Origin: Oscillospiraceae bacterium | Lineage (GTDB): Bacteria; Bacillota_A; Clostridia; Oscillospirales; Oscillospiraceae | Direction: 5' to 3' | Length of the DNA: 8,252 bases | Assembly: GCA_016302015.1 (NCBI GenBank) | Contig: JAEDOJ010000057.1 | Location: forward strand, 1 to 8,252 | Shown here: piece by piece, positions 6,085 through 8,252 of the stretch | Numbering within the stretch: the stretch's first letter is position 1 | How the letters are laid out: each line of letters opens with the position of its first letter | The notes under the pieces: model-generated | Databases searched by the model: none | Told to the model about the DNA's origin: nothing | The model's input: only the letters and a program-made list of their open reading frames with translations | Program-made: the position numbers and the translations under genes

Positions 6085-8252
6085 TCAGTACAGGTAGCTG
6101 TACTTATTCTTGATTGTGAGGATGAAGACCTCAAGCTCCTTGGGCAGGTCGTTGTCAGCGGACAGGTCATAAACCTTATCCTCCACCAAACGGACTCTGG
6201 CCTTGTCGCCGCCAAGGAAGCAGACGCCAAAGTTGGTGGAATCGTTCATATCCTCCTCGGTCTGGAAGAGGGTGAACTTATCATGGCAGGGCTCGGAGGC
6301 GTAGGGGCAGAAGTGGGTGCAGTTGCCGCACTCGTTGCACATCTTATCCACATGGAGGATCTGATGGGAGCCGTCAGCCATCTTGATCACGATATTGGAA
6401 CGGTTGGGGCAGGAATCGGCGCAGTTCTCACAGACGGTGTTGCAGTCCAAGCAACGGCTGCCTTCGCAGCAGGCGTCCTTGCTCATCTTCAGAATGCCCT
6501 TCTTTGCAATGGCCTCTGCCTTGGTCACATAGGCCTGCTCGGGAATTTCATACTCGTGCTTCTTGCCCAGAACGATCTCGGCGAATCTTGCCGCATCCGC
6601 AATGCCCTCAACCACGGTAGCGGGGCCGCGGTGGCAGTCACCGGCGGCGTAAACGCCTTCCACATTGGTCTGGAAAGCGGGACCCTTCCGACCCATTTCA
6701 ATGCCGTTGGCAGCCATCAGGTCAGCATCCACCTTCTCGCCAACTGCGGAGACCACCAGATCACAGGGAATTTCAAAGAATTCGCCGGTGGCAACGGGGC
6801 TGCGGCGGCCGGAGGCGTCAGGCTCGCCCAGAACCATCTTCTCCAGAGTCAGCTTGCCGTCAGCCTGCTTCACAGGAGCGGCCAGCTCCACGAACTTCAC
6901 ACCGTCTTCCATGGCCAGCTTCAGCTCATGCTCGTCGGCGGGCATATACTTCTTGGTGCGGCGATATACGATGGTGGCGTCCGCACCCATGCGCTTTGCC
7001 ACACGGGCAGCGTCCATGGCGGTGTTACCTGCGCCCACGACCACGACGGAACCGGTCAGGCAGGGCTTGACCTCCTTCTTCAGTTCCTTCATCCAGCCGA
7101 TGACGCCCACCACATTGCCTTCGATATCCAGCTTGCCGGCCTTCCATGCGCCGACAGCCAGCAGAATGTGGGTGTAGCCCATGGCCTTCAGCTCTTCCAC
7201 AGAGGGAGCGGGAGCGCCCAGCTTGACCTCCACGTTGTACTTCTCCATGAGGGCGATATCTTTGTCGATGGCTTCGTCGGAAATACGGAATGCGGGAATC
7301 ACATGGCGGGGAACGCCGCCCAGGGAAGCTTCACGCTCAAAAATCGTGGTTTCCACGCCTTCACGACCCAGGAAATAGGCAGCGGCAATGCCGGTGGGGC
7401 CGCCGCCGATGATGGCGACCTTCTTGCCGGGAACCTTTTCGGGCACCTTGATGGAGGCCATGAGGGCGTTGTAGCCCTTCTTGGCAGCCAGCAGCTTGGT
7501 GTCACGAATCTGGACGGATTCGTCGTAGAAGTTCCGGGTGCACTTGCCCTGACAGCGGTGAGCGCAGATGGTGCCGGTGATGAAGGGCAGGGCGTTTTTC
7601 TCGGTGATCAGCTTCAGAGCCGGGCCGTACAGACCCTTTCTGCAAAGCTCGATATATTCGGGAATGTCCTGTGCGATGGGGCAGCCGCCCTTACAGGGAG
7701 CGGTGAAGCAATCCAGCCAGGGCACACGATCCTCGCTCTTCCGGGCGGGCAGGGGCTTAATGGGCTTTACATGGTGGAAGTCCACGTGGCTGCTGCTGCT
7801 CAGTTCTTCGATGGCGGCTGAATCCGTCCCGGCGAAGGCGCCGAAGGGCATATCCTCCACCTTTTCGCACATCTGCTTCAGACGGTTGTAGCCGCCGGGC
7901 TTGAGGATGGTGGTAGCAACGGTGATGGGCCAAATGCCTGCCGCAAACAGCTTGTCACAGTTGAAGTATTCCGCACCGCCCGCGAAGGAAATCCGCATCT
8001 TTCCACGGAACTGCCTGGAAATGCGGTTGCACATTTCAATGGTCAGGGGGTAGAGGGAGCGGCCGGACATATACATTTCATCGCCGGGCAGCTCGTTGCG
8101 GGTGGTATCCACGGGGAAGGTGTTGGACAGCTTCAGACCGAATTCCACGCCGGTCTTGTCCGCCAGCGCCTGGAGACGCTCGAACATGGGAACTGCGTCT
8201 GCCCACTGGAGATCTTCGTTGAAGTGATGCTCGTCAAAGACAATGTAGTCAT
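6085..8252 (-). CDS. ygfK: YgfK, putative selenate reductase subunit / iron-sulfur flavoprotein; N-terminus beyond right edge
   Basis: The visible 721 C-terminal residues match YgfK, a protein of about 1,000 residues that joins a dihydroorotate-dehydrogenase-like barrel to a GltD-like NAD(P)H:acceptor module and C-terminal clusters. Numbering from the in-frame Met at 8187, the barrel end has LSNTFPVD (20-27), MYMSGRSLYPLTI (38-50), ISFAGGAEYFN (66-76) and ATTILKPGGY (91-100). A cysteine-rich Fe-S domain follows, with C160, C165, C169, C208, C212 and C216. Next come FAD-binding GGGPTGIAAA (261-270), nucleotide-binding VGAGNTAMDAAR (384-395) and AAGDC (514-518). The C-terminal clusters involve C573-C593 and a ferredoxin-like C617-x2-C-x2-C-x3-C627. 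The barrel separates it from plain glutamate synthase small subunits. YgfK occurs with SsnA, selenium-dependent molybdenum hydroxylases and purine-breakdown genes. The electron acceptor is not settled; the selenate reductase label is historical. Confidence 0.9.
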   Translation of the reverse strand, partial: DYIVFDEHHFNEDLQWADAVPMFERLQALADKTGVEFGLKLSNTFPVDTTRNELPGDEMYMSGRSLYPLTIEMCNRISRQFRGKMRISFAGGAEYFNCDKLFAAGIWPITVATTILKPGGYNRLKQMCEKVEDMPFGAFAGTDSAAIEELSSSSHVDFHHVKPIKPLPARKSEDRVPWLDCFTAPCKGGCPIAQDIPEYIELCRKGLYGPALKLITEKNALPFITGTICAHRCQGKCTRNFYDESVQIRDTKLLAAKKGYNALMASIKVPEKVPGKKVAIIGGGPTGIAAAYFLGREGVETTIFEREASLGGVPRHVIPAFRISDEAIDKDIALMEKYNVEVKLGAPAPSVEELKAMGYTHILLAVGAWKAGKLDIEGNVVGVIGWMKELKKEVKPCLTGSVVVVGAGNTAMDAARVAKRMGADATIVYRRTKKYMPADEHELKLAMEDGVKFVELAAPVKQADGKLTLEKMVLGEPDASGRRSPVATGEFFEIPCDLVVSAVGEKVDADLMAANGIEMGRKGPAFQTNVEGVYAAGDCHRGPATVVEGIADAARFAEIVLGKKHEYEIPEQAYVTKAEAIAKKGILKMSKDACCEGSRCLDCNTVCENCADSCPNRSNIVIKMADGSHQILHVDKMCNECGNCTHFCPYASEPCHDKFTLFQTEEDMNDSTNFGVCFLGGDKARVRLVEDKVYDLSADNDLPKELEVFILTIKNKYSYLY

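Noticed and set aside
5973..6230. In-frame N-terminal extension of AlaX to a Met at 6230
   Set aside because: It would cross the ygfK terminator and the alaX promoter and overlap the ygfK 3' end. The extra residues resemble nothing in the family, and GGAG sits before 5972.
6283..7821. A 512-codon open frame on the plus strand opposite ygfK
   Set aside because: Its product is low-complexity (Gly/Ala/His-rich) with no recognisable motifs and lies wholly antisense to clear ygfK domains. It is a by-product of GC-rich codon use.

Overview
The window reads as a gene-dense, moderately GC-rich chromosomal segment of a Gram-positive anaerobe of class Clostridia. It is probably an Oscillospiraceae-like gut bacterium. 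That placement is inference from the Shine-Dalgarno-rich, tightly packed gene layout, the protein flavours (RF1, Sua5-type TsaC, RlmA-type methyltransferase, CE4 deacetylase, YgfK) and the mix of genes. No rRNA or other taxonomic marker was available to test it. There are no mobile elements, tRNAs, CRISPR arrays or repeats, and no stretch over about 110 bases lacks a gene.

Left block (1-4110, minus strand, transcribed right to left) is a translation and housekeeping operon: rlmA-type 23S rRNA methyltransferase, then prfA (RF1), then tsaC/sua5, then coaE, then an M18 aminopeptidase that runs off the left edge. The genes are nearly seamless. The rlmA stop codon lies in the prfA ribosome binding site, and prfA/tsaC and tsaC/coaE each overlap by four bases (ATGA). 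No stop codon separates coaE from the aminopeptidase: one reading frame runs from the CoaE start at 1178 to the window edge. This is either a CoaE-M18 fusion, two products from one frame, or a lost stop. It is the most unusual feature of the window. prmC, commonly the next gene after prfA in Gram-positives, is absent here.

Middle block (4111-6084): one plus-strand gene (4156-4839) encodes a secreted NodB/CE4 polysaccharide deacetylase. It starts 45 bases from the divergent rlmA and its 3' end overlaps the convergent alaX-type alanyl-tRNA editing gene (4815-5972, minus) by 25 bases. alaX has its own well-formed promoter with an extended -10.

Right block (6044-8252, minus): the C-terminal 721 residues of YgfK, a large iron-sulfur flavoprotein annotated as a putative selenate reductase subunit and associated with selenium-dependent molybdenum hydroxylase and purine catabolism gene sets. 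The gene ends in a strong intrinsic terminator just before the alaX promoter, so the ygfK unit and alaX look transcriptionally separate. The rest of ygfK and any partner genes lie beyond the right edge.
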